A DNA stretch of 64,000 nucleotides, taken from Ruegeria sp. EL01. Its GTDB lineage: Bacteria > Pseudomonadota > Alphaproteobacteria > Rhodobacterales > Rhodobacteraceae. The notes beneath the pieces are model-generated. The model was not told where the DNA came from and ran no database searches. It worked only from the letters and a program-made list of their open reading frames with translations. A program made the position numbers and the translations under genes. Below are positions 16,447 to 24,784 of this stretch, one piece after another (position 1 is the first letter of the stretch; each line of letters opens with the position of its first letter). The DNA lies in the NCBI RefSeq assembly GCF_900313035.1, contig NZ_OMPS01000037.1, positions 1-64,000 on the forward strand, written 5' to 3'.

Positions 16447-17829
16447 TCAAAAAGTCACGTCCCCGCGTGGAAGCCTTATTTCAAACGTGGTTCCCTCGGA
16501 TCCTGTGTCTTTCAGAACCAAGTCACCGCCGTGGCCCCGCATCAATTCTTGCGAAATTGCCAAGCCCAGACCAGACCCACCTTTGCGCACCCCGCCCTGG
16601 AACGGAGTGAACAGATTCTCGCGCGCTTTGGGCGGCAACCCCGGGCCAGTGTCGCGGATCTCAACGCACCAACTGTCTTCATTTTCCTGGCCGACAATGG
16701 TGATTTGGCCTGGTTTGCCAGAAGCGACCAAAGCCTGCCTGGCGTTACGGACAAGATTCATGATCACCCGAAAAAGTTGTTCCGGGTCCGCTCGGGCCAC
16801 AAGGTCATTGGGCACATCATTCACTATCTCTACGCAGGCATCAGCGATCGCAAGTTGTTCGCTGGCCGCAACATCTTCGGCCAAATCCCGCAACCGGACC
16901 ATGTTCAGCGTCGGGGCAGGTTCTTCGGCGCGACCGAAGGCCAATGTGTTTTCGCAAAGGGAAACGGCGCGCGTTATCGAGTTCACCAGCTTCGGAGCCA
17001 TCCGCCGGACAAGCGGGTCATCGCTGGCCTCGATCCGATCTGTGAACAGCTGAGCGGATGTCAAAATGTTACGCAAATCATGACTGACCTTGGCCACTGC
17101 CCCACCCAGTTGAGCCAATCTCTCACGTTGTTTGAGTGCCTGGGTCAGATCCGTTTGCAGCATCTTCAAGGCTTCCTCCGCCTCGCGCAGCTCGGTCACT
17201 TTGGAATTCGGCGAGATGATACCCCGGGCATCCTCAGGCGCGCTGGCGTAGCGCTGCATATAGCCGACCACGCTTTTGATTGGCCGGACAAGCACCACCC
17301 GCACAGCGAGAAACAAGAACGAGGCGGTAATGATCGAAATCACAAAGGACAGGCCCAGGATGCGCCATCCGTAGTCCGTCATCGCCATCCGCAAGGGGGC
17401 GCTGTCAGTGGTCACCTCGATCAGCAAACCGGCACCCTTGACCGGCTCACCGATCACACGGATGACCTGATCTTCGACTGTGAACAAACGGGTCATCGCG
17501 TCACGGATCAGAACCCAGGGCCCCGCATCCCTAAGGTCGTATGTTTTGGCGATTTGTTCAGGAATGGGGGACGACAGCATCAGCTGCCGCACTTCGTCAC
17601 GGCGCAGAACGACGTTGTAGACACCGGCATTTGCCAGCAGTTCGGCCTCAAGGTCTTCGGCCAGCATATCGTCGGCCAATAGGGCCAGCGACGCGATCTG
17701 GGCGCGTTCCAGACGGTTCAGCAGGAAATCTTCCCGAAACCGCGCGATGGAGGGCACGAAGATCAGTACCTCGGCCAACATCACGAAGACCGTTGTCAGG
17801 ATCAGGAAACGGCCGGACAGGGAATTCAA
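16447..17829 (-). CDS. Sensor histidine kinase
   Basis: 460 residues. Transmembrane helices at about 8-28 and 157-180 enclose a periplasmic sensing region; a HAMP-like linker follows (RPIKSVVGYM), then a HisKA dimerisation domain with H-box KVSHDLRN (His250), and an HATPase_c domain with NLVRNARQAL (N box), DTGPGLP (G1) and GGSGLGLAIS (G2). All kinase motifs are intact. No response regulator is next to it, so its partner is elsewhere. It is the last gene of an operon with the MerA-like flavoprotein (18-base gap) and the TVP38-like protein, which suggests a link to redox or membrane stress; the signal is unknown. Confidence 0.92.
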   Translation of the reverse strand: MNSLSGRFLILTTVFVMLAEVLIFVPSIARFREDFLLNRLERAQIASLALLADDMLAEDLEAELLANAGVYNVVLRRDEVRQLMLSSPIPEQIAKTYDLRDAGPWVLIRDAMTRLFTVEDQVIRVIGEPVKGAGLLIEVTTDSAPLRMAMTDYGWRILGLSFVISIITASFLFLAVRVVLVRPIKSVVGYMQRYASAPEDARGIISPNSKVTELREAEEALKMLQTDLTQALKQRERLAQLGGAVAKVSHDLRNILTSAQLFTDRIEASDDPLVRRMAPKLVNSITRAVSLCENTLAFGRAEEPAPTLNMVRLRDLAEDVAASEQLAIADACVEIVNDVPNDLVARADPEQLFRVIMNLVRNARQALVASGKPGQITIVGQENEDSWCVEIRDTGPGLPPKARENLFTPFQGGVRKGGSGLGLAISQELMRGHGGDLVLKDTGSEGTTFEIRLPRGDVTF

Positions 17830-17847
17830 AGGACGCTCCTTTCCCGG

Positions 17848-19266
17848 TCAGGGAATCCAGCGCTGGACGAACCTGACCACTCGTTTAACTGTCTGATTCT
17901 CAAACAGCCTTGGCGAGAAATAGGCGCCCGCGGCGCGTTTGTTAAGCTCTCCGATTGTCGGATACGGGGCCACCATCGCAGCAATCTGTCCCATTTTCAG
18001 GTTATTGGCTATCGCCAGAGACCACAAATTGATCAATTCACCTGCCTGGTGGCCAACGATTGTTGCGCCTACAGGCCGACCTTTGACAACCATAACCTTG
18101 ATGAATCCGGGTGTTTTACGTTCAGCCACAGCACGGTCGTTGTGGTGATAGTCAAACTGGGCAGTTTCGACGTTGCCGCCGTATTGCGCGTGTGCCTCTG
18201 CTTCACTCATCCCAACTTGCGCCAGTTCCGGCTGCGTGTATGTGGCCCATGGGATATGATTTGTCTTGGCTTTGGACGGCAAACCAAACAAGGCCGAGCG
18301 GATGATAATGCCCGCGTGGTACCCCGCAACATGGGTGAATTGCAGCCCGCCAGCGACATCCCCAATCGCATAAACCTTGCGGTTTGTCGTACGTAGAGTG
18401 TCATCTGTTTTAATGCCGGCCCGTGTTTGGTCGATGCCAGCGACTTCGAGATTCAGACGGTCGACATTGGCCTTGCGCCCTGCCGCCAGCAACAGGTGGG
18501 AACCAGCATAAATCTCACCGTTTTCGGTAACAACTTCGACTGCGCCATCAGAGCCTCGGATTTGCGCGACCATTGCGCTCTCGTGAATGGCGACGCCTTC
18601 CAAGCGCAAGGCATTGAGCACGACATCTGCCGCCTCGGGGTCATCTTTGCCCAGCGCCTTCATGCCTTCGATCACGGTCACTTTGCATCCCAGCCGAATA
18701 TGGGCCTGCGCCATCTCCATGCCGATTGGACCACCGCCGATGATCAGCAGGTGGTCGGGTTTTTCCCGCAGCTCAAAGATGGTTTCGTTTGTGTAAAAAG
18801 GGACCTTGTCGAGCCCGGGTATGGGCGGGACCAGCGGGGAAGACCCCGTCGCAATCACGACGCGCCGCGCTGTGATCACCTGATCACCCGCCTGAACCTG
18901 GGTTGGAGAGACAAATGATCCGTATTCCCGGATCACCCTGACACCAAACCCCTCGAACCGCTCCTGACTGTCCATGGGCTCGATCTGGGCGATAACATCA
19001 CGGACGTGATCCTTGGCAACGGCATAGTCCACTTGCGGTTTGTGGTCGGCAACACCGAAGACTGCCGAATGTGCTTGTCCGTAGGCTGCCTTACCGCTTG
19101 CAATCAGCGCCTTTGATGGCACGCAACCGAAGTTCAAGCAGTCACCCCCCATCTTGTGGCCTTCCAGCAAGATGACATCGGCGCCCATCTGGCTGGCACC
19201 CGCGGCAACGGACAACCCACCCGACCCGGCCCCAATCACCAGGATATCGGTTTTTGACTCGTTCAT
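17848..19266 (-). CDS. FAD-dependent pyridine nucleotide-disulfide oxidoreductase (MerA/Lpd-like)
   Basis: 472 residues. FAD-binding GAGSGG (12-17), the redox-active disulfide GGDCLNFGCVPSKAL (Cys43 and Cys48), the NAD(P)-binding GGGPIGMEMA, YAIGDVAG for FAD ribityl contact, and a C-terminal dimerisation domain with HxxxxGELI are all in place. Mercuric reductases need a C-terminal Cys pair, which is absent: the protein ends in QRWIP. So mercury reduction is unlikely despite the usual database name. Proteins of this type are often encoded next to TVP38/TMEM64 membrane proteins, as here (3-base gap). Substrate unknown. Confidence 0.9.
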   Translation of the reverse strand: MNESKTDILVIGAGSGGLSVAAGASQMGADVILLEGHKMGGDCLNFGCVPSKALIASGKAAYGQAHSAVFGVADHKPQVDYAVAKDHVRDVIAQIEPMDSQERFEGFGVRVIREYGSFVSPTQVQAGDQVITARRVVIATGSSPLVPPIPGLDKVPFYTNETIFELREKPDHLLIIGGGPIGMEMAQAHIRLGCKVTVIEGMKALGKDDPEAADVVLNALRLEGVAIHESAMVAQIRGSDGAVEVVTENGEIYAGSHLLLAAGRKANVDRLNLEVAGIDQTRAGIKTDDTLRTTNRKVYAIGDVAGGLQFTHVAGYHAGIIIRSALFGLPSKAKTNHIPWATYTQPELAQVGMSEAEAHAQYGGNVETAQFDYHHNDRAVAERKTPGFIKVMVVKGRPVGATIVGHQAGELINLWSLAIANNLKMGQIAAMVAPYPTIGELNKRAAGAYFSPRLFENQTVKRVVRFVQRWIP

Positions 19267-19269
19267 GAT

Positions 19270-20028
19270 TCAGACGTCCTTCCGGCCACGCAGGTATTTG
19301 ATGACGATCGGCAATGCAGCCAACACGCATAATCCAATGATTGGGCCCATCACAAAAGGTTCCCACAACAGTGACACGTCAGGCGTTTCACCGCGGTCGA
19401 ATACGCCACCCAGGCCAACACCGATCCAAGTATAGACGATCCCGCCGGGAATAATGCCCAGCGCTGTTGTCAGCAGAAAGTTGCGGAACCTCACGCCAAC
19501 CAAAGCTGGAACAAGGTTTGCGACAAAGAACGGAACAACAGGCACAAGCCGCAGCAGGAACAGCACCGAGATTTCGTTTTCCCGCAACCCGTCCTTGAGC
19601 TTTTTGATGGAGCCTTCCGACGTTTCCAATCGTGCTGTCAGCGCCTGACCCAGCCCCCATCGTGCCGCCAGAAATATCGCCGAGGCGCCGACAGTCGCTG
19701 CAAAAACATTGAACGCAGTTCCTGCAACCAGGCCAAACAGAAACCCTCCGGTCATCGAAGCAACAGCCGCACCCGGCAAGGAAAACGCCACGACCACGAT
19801 GTAGATCGCCATAAACGCTACCGCCATCGCCCAATAATTCGCGTCTCTCCACGTTAGCAATGCCTCGCGGTTGTCACGCAGAGTTTCAAAAGTCAGGTAA
19901 TCCCCAAGTGTAAAGAACCCGACCGTGGCAACGGTAAGGATAACAAGCAATGGGATGTGGCGTGCAATCCCGCTGCGGGGTTGCTGGGTTGTTTCGCTCA
20001 TCTGGTTGTCCGGTTTATTGGGTTCCAT
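19270..20028 (-). CDS. TVP38/TMEM64-family (SNARE-associated) membrane protein
   Basis: 252 residues from ATG 20028, chosen because GGGGGAAGG lies directly upstream; the longer open frame adds 93 residues of no family resemblance. Several membrane segments are visible, and the DedA/VTT-type core is FSLPGAAVASMTGGFLFGL with LLRLVPVVPFFVANLVPAL and the GIIPGGIVYTWIG re-entrant part. Members of the VTT superfamily are implicated in lipid scrambling or solute movement. First gene of the operon with the flavoprotein and histidine kinase. Confidence 0.88.
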   Translation of the reverse strand: MEPNKPDNQMSETTQQPRSGIARHIPLLVILTVATVGFFTLGDYLTFETLRDNREALLTWRDANYWAMAVAFMAIYIVVVAFSLPGAAVASMTGGFLFGLVAGTAFNVFAATVGASAIFLAARWGLGQALTARLETSEGSIKKLKDGLRENEISVLFLLRLVPVVPFFVANLVPALVGVRFRNFLLTTALGIIPGGIVYTWIGVGLGGVFDRGETPDVSLLWEPFVMGPIIGLCVLAALPIVIKYLRGRKDV

Positions 20029-20199
20029 CCTTCCCCCAAGATGCGCTGCCTGCGCGCCCAGCAACAGGGTGTTCACGGCGCCTTGAAGTTTGCGACTGTG
20101 AAAGTGAGTGTTTTCCGCATAAAAGCCGGTTTTTGAAATGTTTTGCGACAGCGGGTTACAGAATTGTTGCAAAAGGCACAAAAACCCCGACCTAGGGGT

Positions 20200-20228
20200 T
20201 TGACTTACCCTACTCTTAGCAGTAGAGG
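20200..20228 (+). promoter_or_regulatory. Putative rpmH promoter
   Basis: TTGACT (20200-20205) and TAGAGG (20223-20228) are 17 bases apart and lie about 70 bases before rpmH. A 7-bp inverted repeat (AAACCCC at 20182-20188, GGGGTTT at 20195-20201) abuts the -35 box. The -10 is a moderate match. Confidence 0.45.
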
Positions 20229-20296
20229 ACGGGCTTCGAACACCACGGGCAGGCGAATCCGCGCCGCACCCGACCGCATAGATTGGAGACGGAGCG

Positions 20297-20431
20297 ATGA
20301 AACGCACCTATCAGCCTTCGAACCTGGTTCGCAAACGCCGCCACGGTTTCCGCGCGCGCATGGCCACCAAGGCCGGCCGCAAGATCCTGAACTCGCGCCG
20401 CGCACGTGGCCGCAAGTCGCTGAGCGCATAA
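20297..20431 (+). CDS. rpmH: 50S ribosomal protein L34
   Basis: 44 residues starting [18 protein letters not shown] and ending RGRKSLSA, the full length and conserved sequence of bacterial L34, a basic protein of the large subunit. GGAG lies just before the ATG. It heads the standard rpmH-rnpA-yidD order, with 19 bases to rnpA. Confidence 0.98.
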   Translation: MKRTYQPSNLVRKRRHGFRARMATKAGRKILNSRRARGRKSLSA

Positions 20432-20450
20432 GCCGCTCACCGATCAGGTT

Positions 20451-20882
20451 ATGAACATGACGCCGCCGGAGGCCCCTGAGGATGGTAAGAACCAGCCCGG
20501 GGAAACGCCCCCGGCGGCGTCCGTTTGCGCGCCTGAAACTCTGATCGTTCTCAAGAATCGTTCCGACTTCCTCAATGCTGCGCGGGCGCGCCGGCAAGGC
20601 ACCTCCTCGATGATGGTGCAGGCCCGCAAACGCGCCCCGGATGAAGCGCCAGGGATTCGCGTTGGCTTCACCTGCTCCAAGAAGGTTGGCAACGCCGTGG
20701 CCCGAAACCGCGCGAAACGTCGGTTGCGCGAAGTCGCGCGTGCCGTTCTGCCGGTGCAAGGTCTTGATGGCTGGGACTATGTGCTGATCGGACGCGCCGA
20801 CGCCACAGCAGAGCGTTCGTTTGACGCGCTGTTGAACGACTTTCAGTACGCGCTGCGCAAATTGCACAGTGTCAAGAAATGA
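20451..20882 (+). CDS. rnpA: Ribonuclease P protein component
   Basis: 143 residues. The RNR motif ([17 protein letters not shown]) and the substrate-binding start ([14 protein letters not shown]) are clear. A 30-residue acidic N-terminal extension before the fold is typical of some alphaproteobacterial RnpA. The protein supports RNase P RNA in removing 5' leaders from tRNA precursors. Its stop overlaps the yidD start (ATGA). Confidence 0.96.
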   Translation: MNMTPPEAPEDGKNQPGETPPAASVCAPETLIVLKNRSDFLNAARARRQGTSSMMVQARKRAPDEAPGIRVGFTCSKKVGNAVARNRAKRRLREVARAVLPVQGLDGWDYVLIGRADATAERSFDALLNDFQYALRKLHSVKK

Positions 20883-21112
20883 CCCTGCTTGCGCATCTCC
20901 TCGGCTTGCCCGTACGGGCCTATCGTCTGATCTTTAGCCCTTGGGTTGGCTTCAATTGCCGCTATCAGCCGACTTGTTCGGCCTACGCGCTGGAAGCCTT
21001 GGAAAAACACGGCGCGGCCAAGGGCACGTGGTTGGCCGCGCGCCGTATCTGCCGGTGCCATCCCTGGGGCGGTGATGGCTATGACCCGGTGCCCGATGAC
21101 CAAAAGGACTGA
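20879..21112 (+). CDS. yidD: Membrane protein insertion efficiency factor YidD
   Basis: 77 residues with the conserved core [23 protein letters not shown], then [15 protein letters not shown], including all family Cys residues. YidD is a small membrane-associated protein that aids YidC-dependent insertion. It overlaps rnpA by 4 bases; yidC follows 3.7 kb downstream instead of directly, because three genes lie in between. Confidence 0.97.
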   Translation: MTLLAHLLGLPVRAYRLIFSPWVGFNCRYQPTCSAYALEALEKHGAAKGTWLAARRICRCHPWGGDGYDPVPDDQKD

Positions 21113-21117
21113 TCTGC

Positions 21118-22053
21118 TCAGAACAGCGCCAGATTGCCCCGATTCGTATGAGCTCGGGTTGGAATCACTTCGCGGTCCAGCTTGCCCATAAAGGTATGGT
21201 GCAGGTCTTCATAGAAGCGCGGTGAGTCGAAATACCAGCTGTGGCTTGCTGATTTACCGTCTGGAAAATCACCGCGATTGTCTTTGAAAAACTTGCCACA
21301 GTAAAGGTTCACTGCCTTTTCCGGATGTTCATCTGGCATACCCACGCGGCCAAGCCTGCGTGACACCCCGACACGTTTGACCTCGGAAATCGACAGTGCC
21401 TCGTCGAAGGGGCTGTAGTAACAGGTCAGCCGAGTACACCTGCGCAGAAGCGATGAGGATTTCGGGTTACCAACGGCAAGCGATTTCGACGAAATATCCG
21501 CCGCCACAAAGGCGACCTGACTGGTTGTCCAGCTGTGTTGTGCGGTTGTGTGATCGTCATCTGCATAATCCATCGCCTCGCGCACCAGAAAGGTTCCCAT
21601 GGAATGCGCCAGAACGTGGATATTGTAGCGGCAATCAGGCGTCTGCATCCGCGATAGCCTTTTGATGCCATGGGTGAACAGCTTGTCCGCAGACCGACGT
21701 GCATCGGCCCGGTCCGAGTTGTAGCCAAGAACCGACCCGTCGCTCGGCCAATCAAAGCTTATCACCGTTCCCTTAAACCCGTGCGCCTCTAACCCCGAGC
21801 GGATTTTGCGGTGGCGTTCCAGCATTTCAAATTGCTCGGTATTGAACCCGTGCACGAAAATGACGATGTGACCGTTCTCTTCATCTGTTGCACCTGCCCC
21901 GGCCTGAACCCGTCCAATCCAATCCGAAACCGGGATTTCGTGCCGTCGCGCCGGGCGTCTGGCATTGGAGGGGATGGCCAGATATCGCGTGCCACCCGGT
22001 TTGTTCGAATAATGGTCGCCATCGCGGCCGCGGACAGAAAAAAAGTAGTCCAT
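21118..22053 (-). CDS. DUF900-type alpha/beta hydrolase
   Basis: 311 residues. The nucleophile elbow is AHSMGTFLVREAM, preceded by the oxyanion region VIFVHGFNTEQFEMLERH and GTVISFDWPSDGSVLGY, the typical order in DUF900 (COG4782) esterase/lipase-like proteins. No signal peptide is visible. It is antisense to the surrounding rnpA-yidC genes, ending 5 bases from yidD, so it looks like a later insertion into that cluster. Substrate unknown. Confidence 0.82.
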   Translation of the reverse strand: MDYFFSVRGRDGDHYSNKPGGTRYLAIPSNARRPARRHEIPVSDWIGRVQAGAGATDEENGHIVIFVHGFNTEQFEMLERHRKIRSGLEAHGFKGTVISFDWPSDGSVLGYNSDRADARRSADKLFTHGIKRLSRMQTPDCRYNIHVLAHSMGTFLVREAMDYADDDHTTAQHSWTTSQVAFVAADISSKSLAVGNPKSSSLLRRCTRLTCYYSPFDEALSISEVKRVGVSRRLGRVGMPDEHPEKAVNLYCGKFFKDNRGDFPDGKSASHSWYFDSPRFYEDLHHTFMGKLDREVIPTRAHTNRGNLALF

Positions 22054-22167
22054 CGATCAATCCTTTCAAAAAATATCTGCGCACCATAGCACAGCTTGCC
22101 TCTTGAATCAGGTCTTTGCAGCGCGGCGCTTCCATGGCATATGCCCGCAAGCCTGAGGAGAGCCGAC

Positions 22168-23061
22168 ATGCTGGACGATGACAGCGATATCCATCCCCTA
22201 TTCGCCGGTGCGCCCTCGACCACCGAATTCAAGAAGCTGCGCAAGCGCATCGTGCGTCAGACTCGCGAGGCGATTGAACAGTACGGGATGGTGGCCCCAT
22301 CAGCACATGACAAAGACGGCAAACCGCCCCGCTGGCTGGTTTGTTTGTCCGGTGGCAAGGACAGCTACACCCTTTTGGCGGTTCTATACGAATTGAAGTG
22401 GCGCGGACTGCTGCCGGTTGATCTATTGGCCTGCAATCTGGATCAGGGGCAACCGGGCTTTCCAGCCACCGTCCTGCCGGAATTTCTAGGCCGGATGGGT
22501 GTGCCCCACCGGATTGAATATCAGGACACGTATTCAGTGGTTATGGACAAGGTCCCGCAGGGCCGGACATTCTGTGCACTATGCTCGCGTTTGCGGCGCG
22601 GAAACCTGTATCGCATCGCGCGCGAAGAAGGGTGCTCGGCCGTTGTACTGGGTCATCACCGGGACGATATCCTTGAGACGTTCTTCATGAATCTCTTCCA
22701 CGGCGGACGTCTGGCCACAATGCCGCCCAAGTTGGTGAATGAAGAAGGTGATCTTTTTGTGTATCGCCCGCTGGCCCATGTGGCCGAGGCCGATTGTGAG
22801 AAATTCGCCAAAGCCATGACATATCCTATCATCCCGTGCGACCTCTGCGGGAGCCAGGACGGGCTGCAACGTCAACAGGTCAAACAGATCCTGGATCAAT
22901 GGGAGAAGAACAGCCCCGGCCGTCGCCAGGTCATGTTCCGTGCCCTGACAAACGCGAGGCTGTCTCATCTTTTGGATCCGAAACTATTTGATTTTGCCGG
23001 TCTTTCTTTGAAATCCGGCGAAAACGCAGAAAATTCAGACGAAATTCCTCTGTTGCGTTAA
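22168..23061 (+). CDS. ttcA: tRNA 2-thiocytidine(32) synthetase TtcA
   Basis: 297 residues from ATG 22168 with GAGGAGAG upstream; the frame is open 24 codons earlier without support. The PP-loop [12 protein letters not shown] (60-71) binds ATP; Cys pairs CALCSR and CDLCGS are the TtcA motifs that hold the Fe-S cluster. [19 protein letters not shown] is also diagnostic. The enzyme thiolates cytidine 32 in a subset of tRNAs including some arginine tRNAs. Confidence 0.95.
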   Translation: MLDDDSDIHPLFAGAPSTTEFKKLRKRIVRQTREAIEQYGMVAPSAHDKDGKPPRWLVCLSGGKDSYTLLAVLYELKWRGLLPVDLLACNLDQGQPGFPATVLPEFLGRMGVPHRIEYQDTYSVVMDKVPQGRTFCALCSRLRRGNLYRIAREEGCSAVVLGHHRDDILETFFMNLFHGGRLATMPPKLVNEEGDLFVYRPLAHVAEADCEKFAKAMTYPIIPCDLCGSQDGLQRQQVKQILDQWEKNSPGRRQVMFRALTNARLSHLLDPKLFDFAGLSLKSGENAENSDEIPLLR

Positions 23062-23125
23062 CGACTGACTCAGACTGGTTTCCTACGCTCCACCTTGCGC
23101 GATCCATGCCCAGGGCCGAAAACCA

Positions 23126-24658
23126 ATGCGGAACCATCCTTTCTTTGAGCGATTAATCCATTCTCTGATCAGCATGCTGAACAGCCCGGCCGCGCTGGCC
23201 TTTCTGCCAGCGCTCTGCCTGGGCGCCTTTTGGGTTGGAGGGGAACGCGCGCTAGTCGCCGCAGCGCTGGGCCTGCCATTGATTTATGCAGGCGTTGGCA
23301 TTTTGGGTGTTGGCGCTGCTCGGGCCAACCGGCACATTGGTGGTCTTTTGGCAAACGATCAGTTCAATCTTGAGCTGGAAAAGGTATTCGAGGCTGCAAA
23401 TCGCAGCGGCGAAGCGTCGGCCTGCATTGCTGTGGCACTGGATGACTACAACCAGCTGCTTGATCTCCACGGACAAGCGGCAGCAAACCACGTGACCGAA
23501 CAGTTCTGCACCCGCGTTCTGTCCATGATCCGCAGCCACGACATCGCCACACGCATCGGTGGAAACAAAATGCTGATCGGTCTGCGACCAGCACAACAGC
23601 TGGATCTGGAAGCGTGCATTCAAATGACGGGGCGCATCCAATCCGTTGTCGAGGACCCCGTGATGTTGAATGGCACAGGTGTGTACATGTCATGTTCCAT
23701 TGGCTTTTGCCTAAGTACGAATGAACCCGATAGCAACGTGGAACAGTGGATCGACGCCGCAACTGGCGCACTTGTAGAGGCCCAACAAAATGGACCATCT
23801 ACAATCAGGGCGTTTTCAACGGAAACACGGCGCAGGTCGCGGATCAGAACCAATTTGCGCAAGGAATTTGATGCGGCGCTAACCAGCGGAGAGATCTGCC
23901 CCTGGTTTCAACCGCAGGTGTCGACTGACACCGGGCGCGTTACAGGTTTTGAAGCACTGGCCCGTTGGGAACATCCGCAAAAGGGCGTTCTTGGACCGCA
24001 TATCTTCCTGCCTTTTGCCGAGCAGGCAGAACTTATGGAGCGTCTGGGGCAAACAATAAGACACCACGCATTCACTGCCATTCGTGCCTGGGATCGCGCT
24101 GGTGTTGTCGTTCCCCGGATTGGCGTGAACTTTTCGTCGGACGAGCTGAGAGACCCGGGCCTTACTGATCGCCTCAAGTGGGAGCTGGACCATTTCGACC
24201 TGACGCCCGACCGGTTGGCCGTCGAGGTTTTGGAAACCGTTTTTTCAAGGCGACCCGACGACGTGATCACCCGCAATGTCACCGGTCTCGCTGCGCTGGG
24301 ATGTTGCATTGATCTTGATGATTTTGGCACCGGACACGCGTCGATTGCATCAATCAAACGCTTTAACGTCACGCGGATCAAGATCGACCGATCGTTTGTT
24401 GCCAAATCAGATCAGGACCCCAGCCAACAGCAACTCGCCAGCGCCATTCTGACCATGGCGGAACGGCTACAGCTTGAAACATTGGCCGAAGGCGTTGAGA
24501 CACCTGGAGAACATGCTTTGATGGCGCAACTGGGCTGTGACCACGTTCAAGGGTTCGGGATTGGGAAGCCCATGCCCTTTGACCAGACCCTGGATTGGAT
24601 TGCCACGTATCGCAATAAAGTCAACGGTGTTCCGAAAATCGGAAGGCAAACTGGGTAA
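23126..24658 (+). CDS. GGDEF/EAL protein, probable c-di-GMP phosphodiesterase
   Basis: 510 residues. Two hydrophobic helices (about 20-62) anchor it in the membrane. The GGDEF domain (about 85-235) is degenerate: the active-site signature reads GGNKM, so cyclase activity is unlikely, though it may still bind GTP. The EAL domain (about 260-500) is intact: FEALARWEHP carries the EAL signature, followed by VNFSSDEL, the VEVLET glutamate, DDFGTGHASI with the catalytic Asp pair, and EGVET. It should hydrolyse c-di-GMP, possibly regulated by the dead GGDEF domain. It lies between ttcA and yidC on the same strand, probably as an independent gene. Confidence 0.92.
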   Translation: MRNHPFFERLIHSLISMLNSPAALAFLPALCLGAFWVGGERALVAAALGLPLIYAGVGILGVGAARANRHIGGLLANDQFNLELEKVFEAANRSGEASACIAVALDDYNQLLDLHGQAAANHVTEQFCTRVLSMIRSHDIATRIGGNKMLIGLRPAQQLDLEACIQMTGRIQSVVEDPVMLNGTGVYMSCSIGFCLSTNEPDSNVEQWIDAATGALVEAQQNGPSTIRAFSTETRRRSRIRTNLRKEFDAALTSGEICPWFQPQVSTDTGRVTGFEALARWEHPQKGVLGPHIFLPFAEQAELMERLGQTIRHHAFTAIRAWDRAGVVVPRIGVNFSSDELRDPGLTDRLKWELDHFDLTPDRLAVEVLETVFSRRPDDVITRNVTGLAALGCCIDLDDFGTGHASIASIKRFNVTRIKIDRSFVAKSDQDPSQQQLASAILTMAERLQLETLAEGVETPGEHALMAQLGCDHVQGFGIGKPMPFDQTLDWIATYRNKVNGVPKIGRQTG

Positions 24659-24784
24659 AGGACCTGAGTTTACCGCAAAGAAGACCCATCCGTGACGAAA
24701 TGACGGGCGATTCCGCTTGACCTTTCGGCCTGCACTCTGTTGAACCCTGCGGGTGTCTTTCACTGCTCAAGGTGCCTGTCCCAG

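Noticed and set aside
16531..17682. 383-residue open frame antisense to the histidine kinase
   Set aside because: Fully overlaps a gene with all kinase motifs; composition of the translation is unlike a protein.
17848..19266. Mercury resistance operon
   Set aside because: No merR, merT or merP, and the flavoprotein lacks the C-terminal Cys pair.
20029..20296. Replication origin next to rpmH
   Set aside because: No DnaA-box cluster is visible, and dnaA or parAB are not nearby.
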